Below are positions 8,543 to 16,336 of a DNA stretch of 34,604 nt, one piece after another. The notes under the pieces were generated by a model. It saw nothing but the letters and a program-made list of their open reading frames with translations, was not told the origin of the DNA and did no database searches. Each line of letters begins with the position of its first letter. Position 1 is the stretch's first letter. The stretch lies in NCBI GenBank assembly GCA_023480605.1, contig JAMCWS010000139.1, positions 11,537 to 46,140 on the forward strand, given 5' to 3'. Origin of the DNA: a bacterium (lineage in GTDB: Bacteria > Sumerlaeota > Sumerlaeia > MVZB01). Made by a program: the position numbers and the translations under genes.

Positions 8543-9465
8543 ATCGCCCACCCGCCCGGCAACGTTGGATCTGGACCGGAACGCCGGCGCTGGCCTGCCT
8601 GTTGTGCCTGGCGGCCTGCGCCAGCGCCCCGCCGCGCGCGCCTTATCCCCATGAATCGCTGTTGACCGTCGTCGCCGAACTCAAGCTCTACCTCAACCAG
8701 GATCCTTATCGCCAAAGCCCGGGGCAGGATCTGGAAGGCCAGAACATCTTCCGGGTGTCGCTCAAGCGCCTCGACGCGCTCAAGGAACTGGCCGCCGCGC
8801 AATACGCCGACGTGCTGTCTTTCGCGCGCGGCGAGTGCCTCGAACGCCTGGGCCGGTGGCGCGCCGCGCAGGAGGCTTTCACGGCGGCGGCAGCCGCCGG
8901 TACGAGCCTGGCCCCCGCCGCGCGGACGCGCGCCGCCAACGCCGGCCGCATGGCCGATCTGACCGATCGCGCCGCTTTCGCCAAGAACCTGCAAGGTTAT
9001 CTAAACGATCTCGAGGCATTGCAACAGCGCCTCAAGGGCTGGATCGACGAGCACCCCCCCTATCCCTATGAGTCCTACGCGCGGGCGGAAACCGAGCGAA
9101 CCCTGGCCGAGGCCGCGCGGCTCTATTTCGACAACCGCATGGTGCTGGCCGACGGGGCGGCGCGCGGAATCGATTTGGTTCGCCGACTCGTCGACCAGAA
9201 TGAGGCCAGTCACCGCGTCTGCGAACACTGGCTCCTGGCCGGCGAGATGTATGAAACCCTGGCGCGCGACCTGGCCGGGCAGGTCGATCCCGACGGCCTG
9301 GATTTCGCCGATGTTCAGAAGTCCTGGTCGGCCTACGTCGGGCAGGCCCGCGAGGCTTATCGCCGCGTCGCCCAGGCCGACGGACAGCCGGCCAAGCTCG
9401 AAGGCCAGGCCCGCCTGCGCGCGCTCGACGCCTACGACCTGCGGCTTCAGGCCCAGGCGCGCTGA
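8539..9465 (+). CDS. Lipoprotein of unknown function, coupled to TPR protein
   Basis: The chosen ATG (8539) overlaps the stop codon of the TPR gene as ATGA and places a signal peptide at the N-terminus with lipobox LAAC (lipid-anchored Cys27); the frame is open further upstream but those starts would add residues before the signal. The mature 280-residue part is alpha-helical, rich in Ala, Leu, Arg and Glu, with TPR-like helical hairpins around ECLERLGRWRAAQEAFTAAA (about residues 97-116) and an acidic/aromatic segment near DEHPPYPYESYARAE. No catalytic motif is visible. I do not recognise a named family. Coupling to the exported TPR protein suggests that it anchors or assists that protein at a membrane. 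Confidence 0.75.
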   Translation: MNRPPARQRWIWTGTPALACLLCLAACASAPPRAPYPHESLLTVVAELKLYLNQDPYRQSPGQDLEGQNIFRVSLKRLDALKELAAAQYADVLSFARGECLERLGRWRAAQEAFTAAAAAGTSLAPAARTRAANAGRMADLTDRAAFAKNLQGYLNDLEALQQRLKGWIDEHPPYPYESYARAETERTLAEAARLYFDNRMVLADGAARGIDLVRRLVDQNEASHRVCEHWLLAGEMYETLARDLAGQVDPDGLDFADVQKSWSAYVGQAREAYRRVAQADGQPAKLEGQARLRALDAYDLRLQAQAR

Positions 9466-9470
9466 TGCCC

Positions 9471-9517
9471 GCCGGCGATTACACGTAATATGCGGGACGA
9501 GGAGCGGCGTCGCCGGC
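9471..9517. repeat. Inverted repeat between convergent genes
   Basis: GCCGGCGA (9471-9478) and TCGCCGGC (9510-9517) are exact inverse complements separated by 31 bases, lying between the convergent lipoprotein gene and tsaE. It could be a weak bidirectional terminator, but there is no T-run on either side. Confidence 0.3.
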
Positions 9518-9523
9518 CCCGTT

Positions 9524-10036
9524 CTATAGCCCGAGCCCCTTGAGGCTGGTCAGCGGGCTGGCAGAGGGTACCGTGCCGGCGTACGCCCGGATGCGGCGCA
9601 CCGTCTCGTCCAGTGGCTCCAGGCGCAGCGCCAGAGTGAACTCCTCGAACGCTCCCGGACATTGACCCGGCCATTCGGCCAGAATGACCGCGTCTTCCCC
9701 GAAGCAATCTTCCAAACCCACGCTGGCCAGATCGTCGTCGCCGCTCAGGCGATAGAAGTCCAGGTGATGTAGTTTGAGCCCGCGCGGGCTCGCATACGTG
9801 CGCAGGATGACGTAGGTGGGACTGATCAGGGGTCCTTCGATATTCAGGCCGCGGGCGATGCCGTTGGCCAGGCAGGTCTTGCCCGCGCCGAGGGGGCCGT
9901 CGAGCAGGATGATTTCGCCCCCACGGCAGGCGCGGCCGATGGCCCGACCGACCCGGATCGTCTGCGCCGGGCTGGCGCTCCGGTATTCCCACAAAAGGGG
10001 AAAAGGCGGCGGCTTGCTCACGATAGGGATTTCCAT
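9524..10036 (-). CDS. tsaE: tRNA threonylcarbamoyladenosine biosynthesis ATPase TsaE
   Basis: TsaE is the small P-loop ATPase that works with TsaB and TsaD to put the threonylcarbamoyl group on A37 of ANN-decoding tRNAs in the cytoplasm. With ATG 10036 the protein has 170 residues, close to the family's usual 150-160; the frame can be extended to GTG 10099 but the extra residues look non-coding. Walker A is GPLGAGKT (47-54), followed by the family segments SPTYVILRTY and HHLDFYRL and by AEWPGQCP, the usual place of the conserved Glu-Trp. Tsa partners are not nearby. A hexamer array (10135-10188) lies in its upstream region. The Shine-Dalgarno sequence is weak at both candidate starts. Confidence 0.9.
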   Translation of the reverse strand: MEIPIVSKPPPFPLLWEYRSASPAQTIRVGRAIGRACRGGEIILLDGPLGAGKTCLANGIARGLNIEGPLISPTYVILRTYASPRGLKLHHLDFYRLSGDDDLASVGLEDCFGEDAVILAEWPGQCPGAFEEFTLALRLEPLDETVRRIRAYAGTVPSASPLTSLKGLGL

Positions 10037-10134
10037 GGAAATGCAGGGACGGCCGCGCGCCTCAAATGCCCCCTCGGCGCCGCGCGGCCCGTTATCCACT
10101 CACGGCCCAATTGACCGACCGTGCGGCCTAATGC

Positions 10135-10188
10135 TCGTTATCGTTATCGCATTTACAATCGTGATGGTTCTCGTTCTCGTTCCCGACG
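10135..10188 (+). repeat. TCGTDM hexamer array A
   Basis: Nine hexamers stand in strict 6-base register: TCGTTA twice, TCGCAT, a diverged TTACAA, TCGTGA, TGGTTC, TCGTTC twice and CCGACG. The unit is TCGT followed by a variable A/G/T and then A/C. The array is followed by CTCCCA, as is array E at 29314. It lies between divergent tsaE and convergent DUF3352-like sequence and is non-coding. Confidence 0.7.
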
Positions 10189-10237
10189 CTCCCAATCCGC
10201 CATAATCAATCCTATTTGACTCGGTGCCGCGCGTCTC

Positions 10238-12095
10238 TCAACGCATCGTCAACTTGGTGTAGGTCACCGGGATGTCGCTTTCCCGGGTCTCGATTGCCGC
10301 CAGCGTTCCCGAATGGATGAGGACGTTGTTGACCAGGCCCATCAATTGCTGCTGCGCCGATGGGGTCTGGTTGTTCAAAAACATGGGCAGATACGTGCCG
10401 AGTAGGCTGACGATCTGACTGATATCGACAGCGCTGTAGGAGTAAAGGGCGGGGTTGTTGCCGGCCAACCGGGCGAGTTCCAGGTAGGCGGGCGAGGCGC
10501 CGATCGAAGGGCTTTGCCCCCCGGCGCGGCTCACCGCGGCGGCCACGCTGGCGGTGTTCAGGCCGATCAGCACGTAGTCCTTCAGGATCGTGTAACTGGG
10601 CGCGAAGCCCTGCGAGAAGGGAAGCGTGCGAATCTGCGCGCCGCCGGCCTGGACGCTCTGGAAGGTCAACGCCGCCTGCGGGTCGGGTCCACCCGCGGCC
10701 GCACCGTCAGCGACGCCCATCGCGCCCGCCTGCGGGCCGGCCGCGCTCCGGACCTTCTGCTCCATGTATTTTTCCAGTTTGATCATGATCGCGGCCATTT
10801 TGGCCGGATCCTTCAGCTTCACGCCGATCGAAAGGTCGACCGTGGGGAAGGGTAGAAAGCCGATGGTGGACGTGTTGGTCATGTCCACCTTGTTGAAACC
10901 GAAGGTGAATTCGCCCCCCAACGCCGGAATCAGTTCCTGCTGGACCGAAACGCCGGTGGCCTGTTCAAAACGAAGGATTGGGTCTCCGGCGGACGAACCG
11001 GGGCCGCCCATCACACCGGGCATGGCCTTGAGCATGGTCAGTTCGCTGTTGATCATGCCGGGGTCGAACAACCCGTAGACCACCGCCGCCAGCGGATTCT
11101 GGGCGACGAAGGCAAGACCCTCGAGCTTGCCGGGCTTGATGTCGGGCGAACGTTTGGCCGGATCGGCCGTTGTGGCCGCCTTGACGAACAGGCCGTCGGG
11201 AACGACGTTGATCGCCCAGGCGATTTTATTGCTCGCCGCGACCCCCGGCATAGCCTTGAGCATGCCGCCGTATGGGGTGTAACGCACCAGGTAGTCGGCG
11301 TCGAACCAGCCGACGAGGTCGGCCTTCCGCGTCGGCAGACTGTTGGTCAAGCGGACATAATCGGCGTTTTTCGTGATCGGCACGGCGCCGGAAGCCAGCC
11401 CCGTGAGTGCGCGGTTCAGCGCCGCCTGGCGGTTGCTGAAGAGCAACCGGTCGCCCGCCAGCGTGTAGAAGCCCTCCTGCCCGGCGCCGCTTTCGTCGCG
11501 ATAAATATAATGAGAAACCGACACGCCGCCCACGGTCAGCTTTTCGAACGTCGAGGGTTTGGCCGGCGCCACCGGCAGAGATCCGGTGGTCGGCGCCACG
11601 GCGCTCGCCGTCACGGCGCTCGCCGCCGCATAGTCCTTGTTCTTCTGGTCGAGCACTTCGATCAGTTTGGCGGCCTTGGCCCTGTCGCCCGCCGTCATCA
11701 GGAACACGACCGACGGCACTTTTTCCCCGGCTGCGGCCGGCGTGGCGTAAAAGAGCGCGTTCTTGAACACGCCGCTCATGAATTCTCCGACCGTCGCCGG
11801 ATACCCGAGGGTGGCCTCCAGTTTCCTGCGCTCCAGGTCAAAGGCCTGGTATTCCAGATCCTGGGCGACGGCGGGGCTCTGGAGGTATTGCGTCAGCGAA
11901 TTGACCAGGGGCAGCGTCCGTGACTTGTTCCACAGGCCGGCCGTGTCCGAAGCGCCCAGCACCATCACCGCATCCGCCGGAATCTGGTCGGCGAAGGGCA
12001 ATTCCGCCCGCGCGGGGGGGGATCGCCGCCGCGCCTAGAGCGATCGCCAGAAGCAGTAACCATCCCGTCCGGTTGCTTGTCGGGTGAATCATCAT
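10238..12095 (-). CDS. DUF3352-like exported protein, signal peptide split by a frameshift
   Basis: The long downstream frame encodes a ~590-residue protein with repeated beta-rich blocks such as VPSVVFLMTAGDRAKAAKLI, ALGGEFTFGFNKVDM, DLSIGVKLKDPAKMAAIMI and LPFSQGFAPSYTILKDYVLI. These are typical of DUF3352-like exported proteins of unknown function. As read, it would have to begin at a TTG (12001) without a signal. Directly upstream, in another frame, ATG 12095 with AAAGGAA before it encodes a perfect signal peptide (TGWLLLLAIALGAAAIPP). The two frames meet at a run of eight G on the plus strand (12014-12021); removing one G gives AIPPARAELPFADQIPADAV with a normal Ala-x-Ala cleavage site. 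So the real gene is probably 10238-12095, with either a sequencing or assembly error or a recent frameshift or phase-variable tract. It is a paralogue of the protein at 29452. Confidence 0.75.
12014..12021 (-). other. Homopolymer (C8 on coding strand) causing the frameshift
   Basis: Eight consecutive C on the coding strand separate the signal-peptide frame from the mature-protein frame. Seven would restore one continuous frame. Confidence 0.7.
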
Positions 12096-12426
12096 CAATT
12101 TCCTTTGGGTGGGTTGAATGACAAGGCGAATAACCGCAATCTTGCATGCGCCGTGCGGCGGCGCCGTCCCCGGTCGCCGTTCGCGCCCCTTTGCATCCGG
12201 CCGCCGGCCGCAAGTCCTCAAGGATTCTAATCGGAACGGGCCGCCAATTCAATGAATCTGGCGATTGGGGGGAACAAAACAGAAAAAGGGGGCGCCGCAT
12301 TTTGCGTGCAGCACCCCCATGATACGGTTCCGCATTGGCGCACAATGCGCCGGCACATGCCGGGCCGGATTTCAGCGGATCCGGCCTCAATCCGGTCTCT
12401 GGCGCGCTGGAACTACCCCGCCGTCC
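12096..12426. other. Gap between DUF3352-like gene and TIGR04073-like pair
   Basis: About 330 bases without a gene. It holds the promoter at 12224-12252 and several perfect dyads: GCATTG/CAATGC around 12333-12350, CCGGCA/TGCCGG at 12349-12362 and GCCGGAT/ATCCGGC at 12364-12385. No T-run follows them, so they are not classical terminators, though clustered downstream of the TIGR04073-like gene they could still slow transcription or protect RNA. Confidence 0.4.
12224..12252 (-). promoter_or_regulatory. Sigma-70-like promoter upstream of the DUF3352-like gene
   Basis: Reading the minus strand, TTGAAT (12252-12247) and TAGAAT (12229-12224) are 17 bases apart; the boxes match the consensus at four and five of six positions. 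The predicted start leaves a leader of roughly 120 bases to ATG 12095, supporting that ATG rather than TTG 12001 as the start. Confidence 0.45.
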
Positions 12427-12879
12427 TCAAAAGCCGAACTGTTGCGGATAGATCGGCGTCCCCTTGGGATGATCCGGGTCGTTGGCGTAGATGTCGGTGA
12501 GCCCCGGAATCGGATCGCCCCAGATGTCGGTGATGACGAACTCGGGGTCAAGCATCGACACGTAGCCGGGCGGCACGGGAAAGGGGAAGGTCACCGTGTC
12601 GTAGACGCCCGTGGCAAAGCGGGCAAAGCCCCAGCCCACGCCCTGGACGGTGCCCATGATGAAGCCGGTGACCGGGTCGGTCCGCTCCCACTCGATGGCG
12701 ATGTTGCGCGGCACCTCGACCCAGCACGTTAGAACGTTGGTCACCCCGCGTCCCAATTTGTGCATCATCTTGGCCGCGTCGGATTGCTCGCGGTAAAGTG
12801 GGTCAGACCCCGCGAAAGCCGTCCCCATGGCGAACGTGAAGACAATCGCGGCCAGACAAGCATACTTGGTCCATTTCAT
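12427..12879 (-). CDS. Exosortase-associated TIGR04073-like exported protein, copy 2
   Basis: The start is ATG 12879, preceded by AAAGGAGTTGGAGCG and giving a signal peptide (MKWTKYACLAAIVFTFAMGTAFAG). The frame is open for another 93 residues upstream, but those overlap the preceding gene and look non-coding. The 150-residue product contains KLGRGVTNVLTCWVEVPRNI, a small glycine-rich segment (GFIMGTVQGVGWGFARFATG) and YDTVTFPFPVPPGY, which match my memory of the TIGR04073 family described as exosortase-system associated. Function is unknown; it is predicted periplasmic or membrane associated. It is a paralogue of the gene just upstream (12945-13391), sharing the K-L-x-RGV-x-NV and G-x-x-x-G patterns; 65 bases separate them, so they probably form an operon. 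Confidence 0.75.
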   Translation of the reverse strand: MKWTKYACLAAIVFTFAMGTAFAGSDPLYREQSDAAKMMHKLGRGVTNVLTCWVEVPRNIAIEWERTDPVTGFIMGTVQGVGWGFARFATGVYDTVTFPFPVPPGYVSMLDPEFVITDIWGDPIPGLTDIYANDPDHPKGTPIYPQQFGF

Positions 12880-12944
12880 GGCGCTCCAACTCCTTTGAGC
12901 ATGAATCTGAAATTCGGCGCGTGGACGCGCGGCGGTTGGCGTTC

Positions 12945-13391
12945 TCAATGAAGGTATTCCATAAAGACGACTTCGGGCTCGATATAGGGTTGATAGTGAT
13001 TCTTGGTCGGGCAGTAAAACGTGGCCACTTCCCACACGCCGATGGCCAGGCGCTTGCTGCCCTTGATCACGCCCTTCCAGACGCCGACCACCGCCCCGCT
13101 GACGGGCGACGTGCGGTAGGCTTCCTGGAACATCTGGTTGGGTATTTCGGCCACGCACAACGTGACGTTGGCCACGCCGCGGGCCAGCTTGCGCGCCGCC
13201 AGCTCGCTGGTGCTCTGGTAGTAGTAGGGTCCCTTGGTGGTCGACGGCTCGATCGACATCGACGACTCGCCCTTGAGCGCGTCGCCCCCGGTGGCCACGC
13301 CCGGTCCTTGTTGGGGCTGATCGGCGGCGTGTGCGGCCGCGCCCAGGGCCACCAGGGATAAAATAAACACCCAGCCGATTATTCTGCTCAC
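12945..13391 (-). CDS. Exosortase-associated TIGR04073-like exported protein, copy 1
   Basis: GTG 13391 lies eight bases from a strong AGGGAGG; GTG 13397 is only two bases from it and is less likely. Residues 1-22 form a signal peptide (IIGWVFILSLVALGAAAHA). A Gln/Gly/Ser-rich spacer follows, then the conserved core ARKLARGVANVTLCVAEIPN, a glycine-spaced segment (SGAVVGVWKGVIKGSKRLAIG) and VWEVATFYCPTKNHY. The core aligns with the downstream paralogue, although here the FPFPVP motif has become FYCPTK. No exosortase, PEP-CTERM protein or glycosyltransferase is visible in this window, so an exosortase link rests on family memory only. No function is known. Confidence 0.7.
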   Translation of the reverse strand: MSRIIGWVFILSLVALGAAAHAADQPQQGPGVATGGDALKGESSMSIEPSTTKGPYYYQSTSELAARKLARGVANVTLCVAEIPNQMFQEAYRTSPVSGAVVGVWKGVIKGSKRLAIGVWEVATFYCPTKNHYQPYIEPEVVFMEYLH

Positions 13392-13718
13392 GATCACAAC
13401 CTCCCTGGCCGACAGACGGATATCAAACGGCTTCAGCGTTGGCCATCTCGAAGACCTGCCACTTCAATCTGGATCGACCCTAACAATCGAAATCCACAAA
13501 ATCAAGCAAATCCTTTCAATCGAACCACCTGCATTTGGAATTATTTTTACGGCCCCCCGGGGTTTCCGTCGAGGTTCCCCAATGGCCGCTTTTTATTGTT
13601 TTTCCCCCTGTTTTCTGGCATTATGACAGAGCGAGCGAGGCGCGGGAAGGCATCGCCTCGCCCGAAGCGGTCCATCACAATCGAGTGTTGGTCAATTTTC
13701 CACGAAGGAGAAAAAAGC
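13392..13718. other. Divergent intergenic region between TIGR04073-like operon and peroxiredoxin
   Basis: About 327 bases, with an AT-richer middle part (13480-13550). It must hold promoters for both directions. The best candidate toward the peroxiredoxin gene is TTGTTT (13596-13601) and CATTAT (13619-13624) with a 17-base spacer, but it is weak. No OxyR-, PerR- or Fur-type palindrome was recognised. Confidence 0.35.
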
Positions 13719-14300
13719 ATGAGTATCCGAGTAACTTCGCCAGCCCCCAAATTCACCGCCCAGGCCGTCATCGACGGCGAAATCAAGGAAATCCGTTTTG
13801 ACGATTATGCCGGCAAGTGGGTGGTCCTGTTCTTCTGGCCGCTCGATTTCACTTTCGTCTGCCCGACCGAGATCACCGCTTTCAGCGACAACGTCGCCGA
13901 ATTCAAGAAACTCGGCGCCGAACTGATCGGCGTTTCGGTGGACTCCCCCTACTCCCACCTGGCCTGGACGCAACTCGACCGCAAGAAGGGCGGGCTGGGC
14001 AAAATCAACTTCCCCCTGGTCTCCGACCTTGACAAGTCGCTCTCCAGCGCTTACGGCGTCCTGCTCGATTCGGGCGTGGCCTTGCGCGGCCTCTTCCTGA
14101 TCGACCCCAAGGGCATCATCCGCCACTCGACCGTCAACGACCTGCCCGTGGGGCGCAGCGTCGCCGAAACCTTGCGCATCATCAAGGCCTTCCAGTTCGT
14201 CGACAAGCACGGCGAAGTCTGTCCGGCCAACTGGAACGAGGGTCAACTGACCATCAAGCCCGATCCCGTCGACGCCCAGGAATATTTCGCCAAGGTCTGA
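13719..14300 (+). CDS. Typical 2-Cys peroxiredoxin (AhpC/Prx1 family)
   Basis: This 193-residue enzyme reduces hydrogen peroxide, organic peroxides or peroxynitrite in the cytoplasm using a thiol partner. ATG 13719 follows GAAGGAG at an eight-base spacing. The peroxidatic Cys48 sits in FTFVCPTE, the active-site Arg in VALRG (R123), and the resolving Cys168 in GEVCPANW; all catalytic residues are present. It also carries the GGLG loop (91-94) and a C-terminal Tyr-Phe (EYFAKV, 189-190), the pair that in eukaryotic Prx1 enzymes makes the enzyme sensitive to overoxidation. No AhpF or thioredoxin reductase gene adjoins it. A hairpin with a T-run (14359-14400) ends the transcript. Confidence 0.95.
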   Translation: MSIRVTSPAPKFTAQAVIDGEIKEIRFDDYAGKWVVLFFWPLDFTFVCPTEITAFSDNVAEFKKLGAELIGVSVDSPYSHLAWTQLDRKKGGLGKINFPLVSDLDKSLSSAYGVLLDSGVALRGLFLIDPKGIIRHSTVNDLPVGRSVAETLRIIKAFQFVDKHGEVCPANWNEGQLTIKPDPVDAQEYFAKV

Positions 14301-14312
14301 TGGTTCGGCATT

Positions 14313-14446
14313 CAAGCTTCAGCTTGCATTTGCCAGCGCGGGCATTTCCTATCAAACGAAATCCCCCGGATCCGCTGGTGCGGATCCAGAGATTTTTTTT
14401 ATGGGCGCTTACGCGATGTTTACCATATGCAAGCTGAAGCTTGGAC
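14313..14446. repeat. Nested palindromic element (MITE-like or double terminator)
   Basis: A perfect 17-base inverted repeat (CAAGCTTCAGCTTGCAT at 14313-14329, its complement at 14427-14443) encloses a second palindrome, GGATCCG (14368-14374) / CGGATCC (14381-14387), whose stem is extended by AAATC/GATTT. The whole can fold into a long stem with an inner hairpin. It lies between convergent genes. Size and nested symmetry are typical of miniature inverted-repeat elements, but no target-site duplication or second copy was found in this window. Confidence 0.55.
14359..14400 (+). terminator. Terminator of the peroxiredoxin gene
   Basis: The stem AAATC...GGATCCG / CGGATCC...GATTT with a CTGGTG loop is followed by eight T residues (14393-14400), 59 bases after the peroxiredoxin stop codon. 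It forms the centre of the larger palindrome. Confidence 0.55.
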
Positions 14447-14465
14447 TCCGAACAAGCCGACAAGC

Positions 14466-15407
14466 TTACGCCTTGAACGCCCCCGAGGTGACTCCCTGAA
14501 TGAAGGGCTTGGTCGCGTACGTGAACATGATCAGCAGCGGGATGCTGGCGATCATGTAGGCGGCGAACAGGGTGCTCATGTTCTGCGCGTGGACCGACGT
14601 GGCCAAAACGTATAAGCCCGAGGCGATCACGTGATACTTGGCGTCGGTGTTGGTGATGAACGGCCAGAGGAAGTTGTTCCAGGTGCCGATGACGTTCATC
14701 ACCAGCACGACGCTCATCACCGGCTTGGACAGGGGCAGCACGATGTTCCAGTAAAGCTGCATGTGGCCGGCCCCGTCGATCCGGGCCGATTCGAACAGGT
14801 CCTCGGGCAGGCCGTCGAAAAAGCTCTTGAAAACGAAAATCGCGAAAACCTGGCCGCCCGCCACGTAGGGCAGCACGAGCACCCAGTAGGAGTTGAGCAG
14901 GTGGAGGCTCTTGACCAGCAGGTAGGCCGGCACGAGGGTCAGCACCCCGGGGAACATCATCGTGCTGATGATGAAAAAGAAGATGGCCTTGGAGCCGAAA
15001 AAACGATAACGCGACAGGATGTAGGCGCTGATCGACCCCAGCAGCAGCACCCCCGTGGCCGTAACCAGGCAGACGAGGATCGAGTTGAGCATATAAGGCC
15101 GGATCAGCGTCCACGATTGCCGGTAACTCTTGGTCAGCCGCATCCAGGCGTAGTGGACGGCCTCGCGGGCCTCGACGACGATCGGCTCGTCGTTTTCGTC
15201 GACCGTCTCGAAGATGGCCGCGGGATTGGTGAAGGTCGCCGCGCCGGCGTTGATCAGGACCCCCAGCGCCTCGGGCAGGCCGAAAAACTTGTGATAAAAC
15301 TCCGTGTTGTTGCGCATGGAGTTGTTGATGACAAAGGCGAACGGGGTCAGCGTCAGCGTTGAGAAGAAAATGATGACAAGGTGGATGTACCAGTGTTTTT
15401 TCTTCAT
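14466..15407 (-). CDS. Carbohydrate ABC transporter permease (MalG/UgpE type)
   Basis: A 313-residue inner-membrane permease of the binding-protein-dependent sugar importer class. ATG 15407 overlaps the stop codon of the upstream permease gene as ATGA. About six membrane segments are visible, starting with WYIHLVIIFFSTLTLTPFAFV. The cytoplasmic EAA loop that contacts the ATPase reads ESARIDGAGHMQLYWNIVLP. Residues of about 45-100 form an unusually long hydrophilic stretch (NTEFYHKFFGL...VVEAREAVHYAWMRL) between helices 1 and 2, facing the periplasm. The protein works with the MalF-type permease and binding protein encoded immediately upstream. Substrate cannot be read from sequence, but the family carries oligosaccharides, sugars or glycerol phosphate. 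Confidence 0.92.
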   Translation of the reverse strand: MKKKHWYIHLVIIFFSTLTLTPFAFVINNSMRNNTEFYHKFFGLPEALGVLINAGAATFTNPAAIFETVDENDEPIVVEAREAVHYAWMRLTKSYRQSWTLIRPYMLNSILVCLVTATGVLLLGSISAYILSRYRFFGSKAIFFFIISTMMFPGVLTLVPAYLLVKSLHLLNSYWVLVLPYVAGGQVFAIFVFKSFFDGLPEDLFESARIDGAGHMQLYWNIVLPLSKPVMSVVLVMNVIGTWNNFLWPFITNTDAKYHVIASGLYVLATSVHAQNMSTLFAAYMIASIPLLIMFTYATKPFIQGVTSGAFKA

Positions 15408-16336
15408 TGGATTGCCTGGATTTCTTCCGACGATTTGAAGTATTTGAAATTCAGAACGGTCAGCCCGAAAATCAGCACGAACAGCAGCACGCCGATCGCG
15501 CAGGCGTATCCCATCCGCTGGAAGCTGAAGGCGTTGTAATACATCCAGAGGCCCGGCACCGTGGTTTCGAAGCCCGGCCCGCCCTTGGTCAGGATCAGCA
15601 TCCCCTCGAAGCCCTGGACGCCGCCGATGATCGTCAGCATCAGGATCAGTTTGAGCTGGCTCAAGACCATCGGGATGTCGATCTTGAAGAATTTGCGGAT
15701 GCCGACGCAGCCTTCGAGCAGGGCCGCCTCGTTGACGCTGTCGGGTATGCCCGATAGGCCGGCGTAGTAGATGAGCACCTCGAAACCGCCGATCCAGGGG
15801 AAGCCGACGAACGCGCACGAGATCAGCGCCGTCGAGGGATTGCTCAGCCAGCCGTGAGTCCAGTTGCCGCGGCCCAGCGCCATGAGCGCCTCGTTAAGCA
15901 AACCCTTGTCGGCGTAGATCAATCCTTGCCAGATGAGTTGAACCGCCACGCCCGGCACGACGATCGGCACCAGGAAGAGAATGCGGTAAAAATAACGCCA
16001 TTTTTCGTGGCGAACCGAGTGAATCAGTTTGGCGACGATCAGCGGCATCGACAGGCGCACGCACACGGCGAAACTCGTCAGGAACAGCATGTGGCCGAAC
16101 GACGGCCAAAGCGTGGGGTCGTTGAAAAACTCCCGGTAATTGCCCAGCCCGACGAATTGCGAGTCCCCGCCGATCTCGAACTGATAAAGCGATTTCGTGA
16201 ACGCCCACGCCACCGGCAAGTAGATGAAAACGGTCAACAGGATGACGGTGGCGGCCAGCAATCCGTAACACCCCAGCGTGAACCAGAGGCGATAATGGCG
16301 GTCACGATAGATGTCGGTGCTATCGGTAGGCTTCAT
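15404..16336 (-). CDS. Sugar ABC transporter permease (MalF/UgpA type)
   Basis: A 310-residue inner-membrane permease that pairs with the MalG-type protein encoded downstream. Hydrophobic helices include LGCYGLLAATVILLTVFIYL (about 21-40) and a later series from FGHMLFLTSFAVCVRL onward. The EAA loop is EAALLEGCVGIRKFFKIDIP, near residue 215, with the conserved Glu-Ala-Ala and Gly. The LTKGGPGFETTVPGLWMYYNAF segment is characteristic of this family. The start codon lies 17 bases inside the end of the binding-protein gene, and the stop overlaps the next start, so the three genes are translationally coupled. Confidence 0.92.
   Translation of the reverse strand: MKPTDSTDIYRDRHYRLWFTLGCYGLLAATVILLTVFIYLPVAWAFTKSLYQFEIGGDSQFVGLGNYREFFNDPTLWPSFGHMLFLTSFAVCVRLSMPLIVAKLIHSVRHEKWRYFYRILFLVPIVVPGVAVQLIWQGLIYADKGLLNEALMALGRGNWTHGWLSNPSTALISCAFVGFPWIGGFEVLIYYAGLSGIPDSVNEAALLEGCVGIRKFFKIDIPMVLSQLKLILMLTIIGGVQGFEGMLILTKGGPGFETTVPGLWMYYNAFSFQRMGYACAIGVLLFVLIFGLTVLNFKYFKSSEEIQAIQ

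Noticed and set aside
6851..8551. 566-residue minus-strand frame opposite the TPR gene
   Set aside because: GC-rich antisense shadow; the plus-strand TPR repeats, signal peptide and promoter are decisive.
10238..12001. TTG 12001 as the true start of the DUF3352-like gene
   Set aside because: It would leave an exported-type protein without a signal, although a perfect signal peptide, ribosome site and promoter lie just upstream one base out of frame.
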